DNA of 38,824 bases from a bacterium (GCA_039961635.1 JABRWB010000055.1:1-38824), one strand, 5' to 3'; positions 15,172 to 23,651 are shown, numbered from the stretch's first letter. A program made the numbers and translations. Notes: generated by a model from the sequence alone, not told the origin.

Positions 15172-16653
15172 ATGCCGGGTCGCACCCGCATCCTGCATAG
15201 TTTCACCCCGGACTGCAATCTAGCCGCCTCGGGCCGCGCCGTGTCATTCTTCATCCTGCTGGCGTTCGTCGCGCTCCTGCTCGCGTCTTGCGGCGGCGGG
15301 GGCAAATTCACGCCGGGGCAGGGAAGCTCGAACATCGCGCCCGTCGCGGTCGCGCAGGCGGCGCCGGAGACGGGGGACTCGCCCCTGACGGTGACGCTCG
15401 TATCGAACGGCAGTTACGACGCGGACGGGACGATTGTGAAATACCAGTGGGACTTCGAGGGCGACGGCAAGTTCGACACATCGTCCGCCGCACCCGAACC
15501 CGTCACGCACGAATACCCGGCGGGGGAGTACCACGCGAAGCTGCGCGTGACCGACAACGGCGGCAAGACCGCGACCGCGGAGACGGGGCTGATATTCAGC
15601 AATCCCGCGCACCTGTACTGGACGTTCGAGCGGGTGGACGGCGGGCCGGAGGCGGGGTATGACGCGGGGCTCTCACCAAGTATAGCCTTCCAGCCTATAA
15701 AACAGAGACCGGCCATTCTCTATTTGGCGGAACAGATTCCAAGAATTGCGCTTTTGAACGCCGACAACGAATGGGTTGTGAATACTTGCCCCTTCTCGTA
15801 CCAAGCTCATACAGTTTCCAACCTTGTAATAAAAGATGACGGCACGGCGGAATTCGCTCTGATCACTTTAGATGGTTTGTTGATTGGCTTGCAGTTATCG
15901 TCTTATACTGGATGGTCGGAATTATTTAAAATGTTCCCTGCCGATTCAAACTTCAGTCCTTTATTGCGCTTGCATCCGTCGACCGAAACCGTTGGTGTTT
16001 ATATTGGCGGAGATGTCGATAACGGGGATATCATGTACATGTCTAATGGCGATGAAGGCTGGACCTCCGAAAACACCGGTTTTAATCGTAGCGCAATTGA
16101 AGCCCGCCCGCGCGATATTGCGTTTGAAGCCAGCCAACCCAAGATTCTTTTGGCCGATAGAAACATATGCATAATTGCAAAGGAGCCAAATAGCAATTGG
16201 AGCATCAATTTTGCCGTAAAGGATCCCTTGTGGTATTACCGCAGTGCAATTTTCCGGCGCGGAGGCTCCGTAGATTCTATTTTGGTGATTGAAAATGGCT
16301 CGTCCTTAATTCAGGAATTTGCATATATAGAGGGTCTTTGGAAGCAGTCCTATGCTGTGTTCCAAGATTTTCCAACATCCACCTCCGCTCCGAATTGGCT
16401 TGTGCAGGGACAAGGCGAAGTGGGTTACATCGCGCTGATAAAGGGCGGTTACTTCGGAAAGAAATCTACCACCTTTGTTGCATTTAAGGATAACCTTGTT
16501 TGCCGCGACGATTTGGGATTATTCACTGCCGCAAACTACGAGGACATTTCATTAGGTTTAAGCAATGTCGGTATTGCCGTTATTGCCTACCACGACACTG
16601 AATCGCGCTCTCTGGTTTTTGGAACGAGAATACAGGCTTTGACATTTAATTAA
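15172..16653 (+). CDS. PKD-domain lipoprotein
   Basis: The product starts with a hydrophobic signal segment and the lipobox LLASC, followed by a glycine-rich spacer. One PKD domain follows (from NIAPVAVAQAAP through SYDADGTIVKYQWDFEGDG to HEYPAGEYHAKLRVTDNGG). The remaining 340 or so residues contain repeated strand-turn units and look like a beta-propeller or similar scaffold, with no enzyme motif seen. ATG 15172 puts the lipobox cysteine at residue 40; ATG 15049, with AAGGG upstream, is also in frame but would put it at 81. Composition changes from GC-rich to AT-rich at about 15670, just after the PKD domain. It is probably cotranscribed with the fibre gene and displayed at the cell surface. 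Confidence 0.75.
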   Translation: MPGRTRILHSFTPDCNLAASGRAVSFFILLAFVALLLASCGGGGKFTPGQGSSNIAPVAVAQAAPETGDSPLTVTLVSNGSYDADGTIVKYQWDFEGDGKFDTSSAAPEPVTHEYPAGEYHAKLRVTDNGGKTATAETGLIFSNPAHLYWTFERVDGGPEAGYDAGLSPSIAFQPIKQRPAILYLAEQIPRIALLNADNEWVVNTCPFSYQAHTVSNLVIKDDGTAEFALITLDGLLIGLQLSSYTGWSELFKMFPADSNFSPLLRLHPSTETVGVYIGGDVDNGDIMYMSNGDEGWTSENTGFNRSAIEARPRDIAFEASQPKILLADRNICIIAKEPNSNWSINFAVKDPLWYYRSAIFRRGGSVDSILVIENGSSLIQEFAYIEGLWKQSYAVFQDFPTSTSAPNWLVQGQGEVGYIALIKGGYFGKKSTTFVAFKDNLVCRDDLGLFTAANYEDISLGLSNVGIAVIAYHDTESRSLVFGTRIQALTFN

Positions 16654-16685
16654 TCATTTTGTCGCTGGATCATGGAGGTAAGTAA

Positions 16686-17054
16686 ATGGGCGTGGTAAGT
16701 TGGAGTTCGTCAAATGGCACATATAAGCCGTCGGATACGGCGCAAGATAGGGATTTGCTCCCTAATAAGACTACAAATGGCGTTTCAAGACTCGGCGAGG
16801 CAAGCGCCACTGGAAGATGGAGTGGATTGTTCGTCCGAACAATAAATTTGGATGGCTACATTGAGGGAAATTTAATCCCCAATGACGATTACACGCTTGG
16901 AAACACAGATCATCGCTGGGATGCCTTTTTGAACAACCTTGACTTGAATAGTCTGGATTTGGGCTCGGGTTTTGTTGAAAGCAATCTAACTCCCAGACCA
17001 CAGGCCTTTCGCTTGGTACATCAAGCAAAAAATGGTCAAACCTATACGCGCTAG
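16686..17054 (+). CDS. 5' part of a fibre-like repeat protein (frameshifted gene)
   Basis: The 122-residue frame starts with ATG after GGAGG at 16674-16678 (7-nt spacing), so translation initiation looks genuine. It carries a repeat of the form NLIPxxxxxLGxxxxRW and begins a second (NLTP at 16983-16994). It then loses the pattern and stops at 17054. The continuation is in the next frame: inserting one C into the CCC at 16992-16994 gives NLTPQTTGLSLGTSSKKW and joins the downstream frame without a break. The two parts are therefore one gene (16686-18481, about 600 residues) interrupted by a single-base deletion. It resembles phage tail-fibre-like or other surface fibre proteins. The DNA is AT-richer than its surroundings. 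Confidence 0.72.
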   Translation: MGVVSWSSSNGTYKPSDTAQDRDLLPNKTTNGVSRLGEASATGRWSGLFVRTINLDGYIEGNLIPNDDYTLGNTDHRWDAFLNNLDLNSLDLGSGFVESNLTPRPQAFRLVHQAKNGQTYTR

Positions 17055-17560
17055 GAATCTACGGAACATCAGCCGTTATTGATTCCGTAAATTGCGATGT
17101 CCTTGCGGGCAGCAGCGGCGAAATCAGTGTTCAGGCGAATTTATTGCCTTCTCAGGATAATGCATACAATCTGGGAGTTCTTGGGGAGTCTGATCTTAGA
17201 TGGAAGTCGGCCTTTCTAAGATCACTTGATGTGCTTGCAAGCGCAGGAGATGTAACCATAAAGGGTACGGGGTCTGTTTTGCGCTTGATTACCCTTGGTC
17301 AAAAGGGCGGAACTTACGATGACCACGTGAAGATCGATGGAGCGCTTTACATAAACAACACCATAACCCTAAACGGCGCAAATCTTGTCGCTGCGACGAA
17401 TATCTCGTTTGCGGGTGATAACAACGCGGCTCGGACGATCACGCTCGGCCAGAGTTCCACCTACACCGACCTCATCAGCGTCGGGGGAAGGTTTAGCACG
17501 AACCTCGCGCCGAATGCGGAGACGGAAACGCTCGGCACCGGCGGATTGGGCGGAAAGCGG
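16869..17560 (+). repeat. Divergent NLxP...LG...W protein repeats
   Basis: Four units start with an N-L-x-P motif at 16869, 16983, 17138 and 17501. Each is followed by LG and a W within about 20 residues (GNTDHRW, GTSSKKW, GESDLRW, GGLGGKRW). The second unit is the one broken by the frameshift. The repeats are recognisable in protein but diverged in DNA. Confidence 0.65.
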
Positions 17561-18481
17561 TGGTACAACGCGTATCTGAAGGGCGCGGACGTGCTCGGCA
17601 ACGCGACCTTTTCGGGCAGCGTTTCGCTCGTTGCGCAAAGCACGGGCGACAAGCTGAGCCTGAAGGCTCACGCAAGCCAGGCGTCGCAGATTTTCGAAGT
17701 TGCGGATTCGGGAAACAACGTCAGGGTTGTTATTGACGAGAATTTCAGGATGGGGATTGGCGCAAACGCGGTAAACCCGCTTGTTCCGCTTGAAATCTCC
17801 AAGTCCGGCGGATGGGCTGGATACGGAAGCGCGGGAGTTGCGGCTTTCGTCAATTCATATCCGGCGGGAAGCGATGCCGATGTTTTCGTTGTAAGCGGCG
17901 ACTCTGGAATAGCCAGTTTGTATTTGGGCAATGCCACAGTTCCGGCGAGGGCCAAAATGTCCTACGACAGCCCAAATTCGGTTTTGGGCTTCAACCTGAC
18001 GACGACAGGCGCCATTAAATTCAACTCGGGCCAGGGGAACGTGGATTTCTCGGTAAGCGGCCAGACGCTGGCGAACCTGCTTTGCGCCGACGCGAGCGCC
18101 GACAGAATCGGAATCGGCACGAACGCTCCCAACGCGATGCTCGACGTCCGAGGCGATGCGATATTCAACGAAGGCGGCGAGGATAAGGATTTCCGGATCG
18201 AAACCGACGGACTCGACGCGGCGTTTTTTGTTGACGGCGGGACGAACAAAATCCACCTTGGGCTTAACGGGGCGATTTCGGCTAACAACGGGCGGGTTGT
18301 AGTTCATCAGACGGTCACCGATGCCGCGATCCCTGCGCTCGAAATCGAGCAGCTCGACACCGACCAGCCGTTTATCCGGTTCACCGGAGGCACGATTTAC
18401 ACCGGCAAAAGCGAATCCAACCAGTACGTGCTGGTATCGCTTGGAGGAACAACCGGGTACCTGAGGATTTACGTAGATTAG
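17144..18481 (+). CDS. 3' part of the fibre-like repeat protein
   Basis: The frame is open well before 17144 (back through about 17000) but has no ATG, GTG or TTG there. The TTG at 17144 lacks a ribosome binding site, as expected for the tail of a frameshifted gene. The protein continues the NLxP...LG...W repeats (at 17138 and 17501) and related ITLGQxxxTYxD units. It then shows beta-rich blocks such as IGIGTNAPNAMLDVRGDAIF, which are typical of the shaft of tail-fibre and related trimeric fibre proteins. The end (YTGKSESNQYVLVSLGG) has no recognised chaperone or adhesin domain. No other phage gene is near, so a cell-surface or decoration role is as likely as a phage remnant. Confidence 0.68.
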   Translation: MPSQDNAYNLGVLGESDLRWKSAFLRSLDVLASAGDVTIKGTGSVLRLITLGQKGGTYDDHVKIDGALYINNTITLNGANLVAATNISFAGDNNAARTITLGQSSTYTDLISVGGRFSTNLAPNAETETLGTGGLGGKRWYNAYLKGADVLGNATFSGSVSLVAQSTGDKLSLKAHASQASQIFEVADSGNNVRVVIDENFRMGIGANAVNPLVPLEISKSGGWAGYGSAGVAAFVNSYPAGSDADVFVVSGDSGIASLYLGNATVPARAKMSYDSPNSVLGFNLTTTGAIKFNSGQGNVDFSVSGQTLANLLCADASADRIGIGTNAPNAMLDVRGDAIFNEGGEDKDFRIETDGLDAAFFVDGGTNKIHLGLNGAISANNGRVVVHQTVTDAAIPALEIEQLDTDQPFIRFTGGTIYTGKSESNQYVLVSLGGTTGYLRIYVD

Positions 18482-18509
18482 CGAGAATGAGAAAAGGAGT
18501 TTGGGAGCG

Positions 18510-18755
18510 ATGGACAAGGTTGACGTAATTGCCACGGATCCGCAGAATCTGGTGATGATAATCACAAATCCGGACGACAAGGGCCGCGCAATCGTGAAGC
18601 ACTACGTATTGCGAGACACGGTGCTTTACAACAACGAAACTCTTGCGATACTTGCGGGCGCTTTGAACGGTAGGGTATCTGGCGAGCAGGAAGCCGGAGA
18701 AGATGCTAATTCCGAGTCCGAACCCGAACCGGAGAAAAAGGCCAAGCAGGCGTAG
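18510..18755 (+). CDS. Small acidic-tailed protein, unknown
   Basis: An 81-residue protein with a compact N-terminal part (MDKVDVIATDPQNLVMIITN...) rich in beta-forming residues. The C-terminal tail of about 25 residues is dominated by Glu and Ser and ends in KKAKQA. AAAAGGAG lies at 18492-18499, and a second GGGAG is immediately upstream of the ATG at 18510. It begins 28 nt after the fibre gene and is probably in the same transcript, so it could be an assembly partner of the fibre protein; that is only inference from position. No family is recognised. Confidence 0.6.
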   Translation: MDKVDVIATDPQNLVMIITNPDDKGRAIVKHYVLRDTVLYNNETLAILAGALNGRVSGEQEAGEDANSESEPEPEKKAKQA

Positions 18756-18844
18756 CTGAACGGCCTTGCGCACCTCGCGCGCCGCTTGCTCCAACCCGCA
18801 CGAACCGCCACTTGTGGAATATCTCACAATCCGCCCCCCATTCC

Positions 18845-18873
18845 TTGAAATCGGCGCCGGATGCTCCTAGAAT
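18845..18873 (+). promoter_or_regulatory. Strong promoter for a leaderless fumarase beta mRNA
   Basis: TTGAAA (18845-18850) and TAGAAT (18868-18873) are spaced by 17 nt. Only 7 nt separate the -10 box from the ATG at 18881. No Shine-Dalgarno is present. This is the clearest leaderless promoter on the plus strand. Confidence 0.75.
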
Positions 18874-18880
18874 AGCAACG

Positions 18881-19435
18881 ATGGCTGCGCGTGAAGTCAA
18901 AACCCCGCTTTCACCCGAGGTCGCCGCATCGCTCAAAAGCGGCGAGCCCGTCGAAATCACCGGCGTCGTCTACACCGCCCGTGACGCCGCTCACAAGCGC
19001 ATCTGCGAAATGCTCGACCGCGGCGAGGAGCCGCCCTTCCCTCTTGAAGGCAGCGTCGTTTACTACGTCGGCCCGTCGCCGGCCAGGCCCGGAAGCGTCA
19101 TCGGTAGCGCGGGCCCCACGACGAGCTACCGGATGGATCCGTATGCGCCGCGGCTGATCGCGCTCGGAATGCGCGGGATGATCGGCAAGGGCAACCGGAC
19201 GGCGGAAGTGAAGGAAGCCTGCGTCAAGCACGGCGCGGTTTATTTCGGCGCGCTGGGCGGAGGCGCGGCGCTTCTTGCAAAATGCATTAAAAAGGCCGAG
19301 GTCATCGCGTTCGAGGATCTCGGCGCCGAGGCGGTGCGCAGGCTGGAGGTGGAGCGCTTCCCCGTCGTGGTCATCAACGACGCGCATGGGGGCGACGCGT
19401 ATCTGGAAGGTCAAAAAGAGTACGCCCGCGTTTAG
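18881..19435 (+). CDS. Class I fumarate hydratase, beta (C-terminal) subunit
   Basis: The 184-residue product matches the C-terminal domain of Fe-S hydro-lyases (class I fumarase and L-tartrate dehydratase beta subunit). Family motifs include GPTTSYRMDPYAP, the GMIGKGNRT segment and the AVYFGALGGGAALLAKCI block. In two-subunit enzymes it pairs with an alpha subunit carrying the [4Fe-4S] cysteines to hydrate fumarate to malate; no alpha gene is within this window. The start is ATG 18881, immediately after a strong promoter; the longer frame upstream would include the promoter itself. It lies 44 nt before sdhC, so the TCA-cycle steps succinate to fumarate to malate are encoded side by side. Confidence 0.9.
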   Translation: MAAREVKTPLSPEVAASLKSGEPVEITGVVYTARDAAHKRICEMLDRGEEPPFPLEGSVVYYVGPSPARPGSVIGSAGPTTSYRMDPYAPRLIALGMRGMIGKGNRTAEVKEACVKHGAVYFGALGGGAALLAKCIKKAEVIAFEDLGAEAVRRLEVERFPVVVINDAHGGDAYLEGQKEYARV

Positions 19436-19479
19436 GGCGCACCCGCGATAGTCAGCATCTGCCGTGCGAGGTCGCAAGG

Positions 19480-20142
19480 ATGTCACAAACAAGCGGTAAG
19501 TACGCGTTTTTGCTCAGGAAGCTGCACAGCCTGAGCGGCATAATCCCCATCGGGGTGTACCTGCTCGAACACCTGTTTTCAAACGGGATGGCGACGCGCG
19601 GCCCGGAGTCGTTCGACAAAATCGTTAACCTGCTCACCGGCCTGCCGTTCCTGCTCGTCATCGAGTTCGCGGTGATCGTCGTCCCGATACTGTTCCACGG
19701 GATTTACGGCCTGTTCCTTACGTACGAGCATCAGCCGAACGCGGCGCAGTACAATTACTACCGCAACTGGCTGTTCCATTTCCAGCGCTGGACGGGAATA
19801 ATCATGCTCATCTACATCGGCTGGCACGTTTATACGACGCGGCTGATGAGCATTATCACCGGACAGCACATGAGCTACGAGTTCATGAACAACCTGCTCA
19901 ACAACCCGACATGGGGCGGATTCGCGTTCGTGTTCATGATCATCGGACTCGCCTCGACCGTTTTTCATTTCTCGAACGGCGTCTGGAATTTCCTGATCAA
20001 GTGGGGGATCACTCCCGGCCCGGACAGCCAAAAGTGGAGCCTCGCCTTTTGTACGGTGGTGGGCTGGGCGATGTTCTTCTGGGGGCTCGCGGCGCTGTTC
20101 GCGATGAAGGGCTGGTGGAATTACGAATGGTTCGTGGGATAG
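19480..20142 (+). CDS. sdhC: Succinate dehydrogenase cytochrome b subunit
   Basis: A 220-residue membrane protein with five hydrophobic helices, matching the single-subunit dihaem cytochrome b of succinate:quinone oxidoreductases found in Bacteroidetes and others. Candidate haem-ligand histidines sit in KLHSLSG, LLEHLF, LFHGIYG, GWHVYT and VFHFSNG. It anchors SdhA/SdhB in the inner membrane and passes electrons to quinone. The length excludes the small paired SdhC/SdhD type. AAGG precedes the ATG. It is followed by sdhA after about 40 nt. Confidence 0.92.
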   Translation: MSQTSGKYAFLLRKLHSLSGIIPIGVYLLEHLFSNGMATRGPESFDKIVNLLTGLPFLLVIEFAVIVVPILFHGIYGLFLTYEHQPNAAQYNYYRNWLFHFQRWTGIIMLIYIGWHVYTTRLMSIITGQHMSYEFMNNLLNNPTWGGFAFVFMIIGLASTVFHFSNGVWNFLIKWGITPGPDSQKWSLAFCTVVGWAMFFWGLAALFAMKGWWNYEWFVG

Positions 20143-20184
20143 TACAGATGGAGTGGACTATCCCGATTTCGATTGGAGCAAGTA

Positions 20185-21996
20185 ATGGCTAAATTCAAAT
20201 TTGCGGTCGTTGGCGGCGGGCTTGCGGGCCTCGGTTGCGCGATGAAGCTCGCCGAAAGCGGTTACGACGTGGACCTGTTCAGCATCGTGCCGGTGCGCCG
20301 CTCGCATTCGGTTTGCGCGCAGGGCGGAATCAACGCGGCGAAAAACCTGAAGGGCGAGGGCGACTCCTGCGACGTGCACTTCGACGACACGGTGTACGGC
20401 GGCGACTTCCTGGCCAACCAGCCTCCGGTCAAAAGCATGTGTTACGCAGCGCCGAAGATAATCGACCTGTTCGACAGGATGGGCGTTATGTTCAACCGCA
20501 CGCCGGAGGGCAACCTGGACTTCCGGCGCTTCGGCGGCACGCTGCACCACCGCACCGCGTTCGCGGGCGCGACGACCGGCCAGCAGCTTATTTACGCGCT
20601 GGACGAGCAGGTGCGCCGCTGGGAGGCGGAAGGGCGGGTCAAGAAGTTCGAAGGCTACGAATTCACCGGAATCATCAAGGATTCAAAAGGCAACTGCGTC
20701 GGAATGACGGCGCTCGACCTGCGGGAGATGAAAGTGCACGCGTTCAAGTACGACGCCATCTGCATGGCCGTCGGCGGGCCGGGATTGATATTCGGCAAGA
20801 CGACGAACAGCGTCATAAACACCGGCGCGGCCGCGTCCCGCTGCTACCAGCAGGGCGCGTGGTACGCGAATCCCGAGTTCATCCAGGTGCATCCGACAGC
20901 CATTCCCGGCGAAGACAAGTGCAGGCTGATGAGCGAAAGCGCACGCGGCGAAGGCGGCCGCGTATGGGTTTACAAAGACGGCAAGCCCTGGTACTTCCTG
21001 GAGGAAATGTTCCCCGCATACGGAAATCTCGTGCCTCGCGATATCGCGACTCGTGTCATTTACGACGTGTGCGTCAACCAAGGACTGGGTGTGGACGGTA
21101 AGCTGCAGGTATATCTCGATCTCTCCCATCTTCCCGCGGATTTCCTCGACCGCAAGCTTGGGGGAATAATGGAGATTTACGAAAAATTCGCGGGGGAAGA
21201 TCCGCGACGCAAACCGATGAAGGTGTTTCCCGCTGTGCATTATTCGATGGGCGGGCTGTGGTGCGATTACGAAAGGGATGCCGATGGATTTATGGTTGAG
21301 GGCAGTCCCAGAAACCATCAGACGAACATTCCCGGACTCTGGGCAGCGGGCGAATGCGAGTACCAGTACCACGGCGCGAATAGGCTGGGCGCGAACGCCC
21401 TGCTGTCCTGCACGTTCGCCGGAATGCAGAGCGCCCCGAGCATGGCGAACTACGCGAAAAACGCCAGCCGAGAGGACGTGCCGCAATCAGTGCTGGACGA
21501 GGCTGCGAAAAAGGAGCAGGCGGTTTACGACGCGCTTGCGAAGCGGGAAGGCAAGGAAAACGTGCACCTGCTATCGGACGAACTCGGCGAAACGATGAAC
21601 CGCAACTGCACCATCGTGCGTTACAACGGCAAGCTGAAGGAATCGGACGACAAGGTGCTGGAGTTGATGGAGCGCTACGCGAATGTCGGGGTGACGGACC
21701 GCGGGATGTTCGCCAACCAGACGCTGGCGTTCACAAGGCAATTCATGGACATGCTCATACTCGCGCGGCCGATTTTGGCCGGCGCGATCGCGCGCGACGA
21801 AAGCCGCGGCGCTCATTACAAGCCGGACTTTCCGGAGCGCAACGACTCGGATTTCTTGAAGACGACGATCGCGGAATTTACGCCGGACGGGCCGAAGCTG
21901 TCCTGGCAGGACGTGGACGTTTCGCTGATCAAGCCCCGGCTGCGCAGCTACGTGAAGGCGAGCGAGGGCGTGAAGGGCACGAAGGTGGGAGGATAA
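20185..21996 (+). CDS. sdhA: Succinate dehydrogenase/fumarate reductase flavoprotein subunit
   Basis: The 603-residue flavoprotein has the dinucleotide-binding GGGLAGLG near the N-terminus and the covalent-FAD histidine context RRSHSVCAQGGINAA. Active-site segments QVHPTAIPG, SESARGEGG, HYSMGGLWCD and the C-terminal AAGECEYQYHGANRLGANALLSC block are also present. It oxidises succinate to fumarate in the cytoplasm, or the reverse. The length and the GxWxAGE region are typical of the Bacteroidetes/epsilon-type enzyme. ATG 20185 is preferred over the upstream TTG 20173 because GGAG at 20175-20178 lies 6 nt before it. Confidence 0.95.
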   Translation: MAKFKFAVVGGGLAGLGCAMKLAESGYDVDLFSIVPVRRSHSVCAQGGINAAKNLKGEGDSCDVHFDDTVYGGDFLANQPPVKSMCYAAPKIIDLFDRMGVMFNRTPEGNLDFRRFGGTLHHRTAFAGATTGQQLIYALDEQVRRWEAEGRVKKFEGYEFTGIIKDSKGNCVGMTALDLREMKVHAFKYDAICMAVGGPGLIFGKTTNSVINTGAAASRCYQQGAWYANPEFIQVHPTAIPGEDKCRLMSESARGEGGRVWVYKDGKPWYFLEEMFPAYGNLVPRDIATRVIYDVCVNQGLGVDGKLQVYLDLSHLPADFLDRKLGGIMEIYEKFAGEDPRRKPMKVFPAVHYSMGGLWCDYERDADGFMVEGSPRNHQTNIPGLWAAGECEYQYHGANRLGANALLSCTFAGMQSAPSMANYAKNASREDVPQSVLDEAAKKEQAVYDALAKREGKENVHLLSDELGETMNRNCTIVRYNGKLKESDDKVLELMERYANVGVTDRGMFANQTLAFTRQFMDMLILARPILAGAIARDESRGAHYKPDFPERNDSDFLKTTIAEFTPDGPKLSWQDVDVSLIKPRLRSYVKASEGVKGTKVGG

Positions 21997-22002
21997 CCGC
22001 GG

Positions 22003-22800
22003 ATGCGGGGTGACGATATGCCGGATAGAATCGACTTGAAAGTTCTAAGATGCGACGGGCCGGGAAAGCCGCAGTACTGGCAGGAATTTTCCATCCCCTA
22101 CCGCCCGAACATGAACGTGATAAGCGTGCTCCAGGCGGTGCAGCGCAACCCGGTGACGAAGGACGGCAAGCGAGTAGCTCCCGTCGTGTGGGACTGCAAC
22201 TGTTTGGAAGAAGTGTGCGGCGCTTGCACGATGATTATCAACGGACGCGTGCGCCAGGCGTGCAGCGCGCTAATCGACAAGCTGGAGCTGCCGCTTGAGC
22301 TGCGCCCGATGACGAAATTCCCGACCATCCGCGACCTTTGGGTAGACCGCCAGCGGATGTTCAACTCGCTCATCCGCGTCAAAGCATGGGTGCCGATTGA
22401 CGGGACTTACGACCTCGGGCCGGGGCCGCAGATGGCGGAGGAAAAGCGCGCGCTGGCGTACGACCTGTCGCGCTGTATGACTTGCGGTTGCTGCCTTGAA
22501 GCGTGTCCGCAGTTCACTTTGACCAACCAGTTCGTCGGCGCGGCGGCGATCCAGCAGGCGCTTTTGTTCACATCGCACCCGACCGCGCAGATGAACGCCA
22601 CCGAGCGCATAGAATCGCTTATGGGGCCCGATGGATTGGTCGGCTGCGGCAACGCCCAGAACTGCGTCGAAGTCTGCCCGAAGGAGCTGCCGCTTGTCGA
22701 ATCCATTTCGACTATGCAGCGCAAGGCGATTGTCCACGGCGTAAAAAGGTTCCTCACGAGCGGAAGGAAATCCGCCGCGGGCGCCGGCCCGGCGGGGTAG
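22003..22800 (+). CDS. sdhB: Succinate dehydrogenase iron-sulfur subunit
   Basis: The 265-residue protein has three iron-sulfur sites. The [2Fe-2S] ligands are in CNCLEEVCGAC plus a downstream cysteine (RQACS), the [4Fe-4S] site is CMTCGCCLEACP, and the third cluster is in CGNAQNCVEVCP. It carries electrons from SdhA to the cytochrome. The ATG at 22003 has GGGAGGA 9 nt upstream, overlapping the end of sdhA; a second in-frame ATG at 22018 with GGGGTGA is also possible. The gene converges with the nuclease gene, the two stops being only 5 nt apart. Confidence 0.95.
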   Translation: MRGDDMPDRIDLKVLRCDGPGKPQYWQEFSIPYRPNMNVISVLQAVQRNPVTKDGKRVAPVVWDCNCLEEVCGACTMIINGRVRQACSALIDKLELPLELRPMTKFPTIRDLWVDRQRMFNSLIRVKAWVPIDGTYDLGPGPQMAEEKRALAYDLSRCMTCGCCLEACPQFTLTNQFVGAAAIQQALLFTSHPTAQMNATERIESLMGPDGLVGCGNAQNCVEVCPKELPLVESISTMQRKAIVHGVKRFLTSGRKSAAGAGPAG

Positions 22801-22805
22801 ATGAT

Positions 22806-23651
22806 TTAATCAAGCCCCACTTCATCAAATGTAAACGAAACTTTATACTCGTAAAGCTCAATATTTTGCGCTTCCGATGCTGCGTAGCGCAGGTTTTGGT
22901 CAATCAAATCGGCAACGATTATACCCGAAACGGCCTTATCACCAGCAAGGTTCCGCCGAATCCATCCCATGTATCTTTGCAGTTGACCAAGCGCACAATC
23001 GCGACCGCGGCTTAATTTGAGTTCAAATACAACATAATTGCCTCCTGAATCAACTGCCAATATATCTATGCGACCGGCGGGCGTTTGATATTCAAGACCA
23101 TTACGTCCCATGGAATCTTGATAAAGCTCCAGCCTTCTTCCCTTGAAATTGGTGTTCCGAATAGATGCTGCCAGAAAATCGCGCAGTTGCGATTCTCTTT
23201 GAAATTCGCCAAGCATTTCATTAAAGTCAGTCGATTGCTGTTCATTTCCCTCAAGCGCAACCCCTTGTCCAAAATCGTTGAGTGAATCCATTTCGCCAGT
23301 ACATTCTTCGGGCTTCCTTACTAGGTAAACTGAAAATACCCCATCGGAATCCCGATTAATTCCCCATAAACCGTGTCGTGTGGGGGTATACAATTCGTAC
23401 TCTCCGTTTTTATTTTGATATAACACGTCAATGGGTTTTCGATGGTCCCTGGCTGACTGATTTTGGGGGCTGTCAACGCGTGAATTGGCGTTAACAGTGC
23501 AGTATCTAATCTGCGAGCGAATAGTTCCGACATTCGCTTCAGGATAATGTTTCAAAACTTCTTCAATGATTCGGGCGGGTGTCGAGCACCCTCCCAGCTC
23601 ATGAACTGCATTCAAAATCATTTGCCAAGTTGGAATGTCGAATCTTGGCAT
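22806..23651 (-). CDS. NucS-like PD-(D/E)XK nuclease with N-terminal helix-turn-helix
   Basis: The 281-residue protein has two parts. Residues 1-110 look like a winged helix-turn-helix region of the kind seen in restriction-system proteins (IPTWQMILNAVHELGG..., then ELYTPTRHGLWGI). Residues 150-270 match the NucS/EndoMS-type nuclease core, with E187, D196 in RIDILAVD, E210 and K212 in VFELK, and Q223 in LGQLQRYMGW, all expected for PD-(D/E)XK catalysis. NucS enzymes cut mismatched or branched DNA; HTH-fused relatives are often orphan or defence-associated nucleases. Base composition is clearly AT-richer than the neighbours, suggesting acquisition. GGAGG lies about 8 nt before the ATG. No methyltransferase or partner gene is adjacent. 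Confidence 0.82.
   Translation of the reverse strand: MPRFDIPTWQMILNAVHELGGCSTPARIIEEVLKHYPEANVGTIRSQIRYCTVNANSRVDSPQNQSARDHRKPIDVLYQNKNGEYELYTPTRHGLWGINRDSDGVFSVYLVRKPEECTGEMDSLNDFGQGVALEGNEQQSTDFNEMLGEFQRESQLRDFLAASIRNTNFKGRRLELYQDSMGRNGLEYQTPAGRIDILAVDSGGNYVVFELKLSRGRDCALGQLQRYMGWIRRNLAGDKAVSGIIVADLIDQNLRYAASEAQNIELYEYKVSFTFDEVGLD

Noticed and set aside
16686-18755. Prophage tail module
   Set aside because: Only a fibre-like gene is present; no capsid, terminase, tail tube or integrase is adjacent, so a phage origin is unproven.
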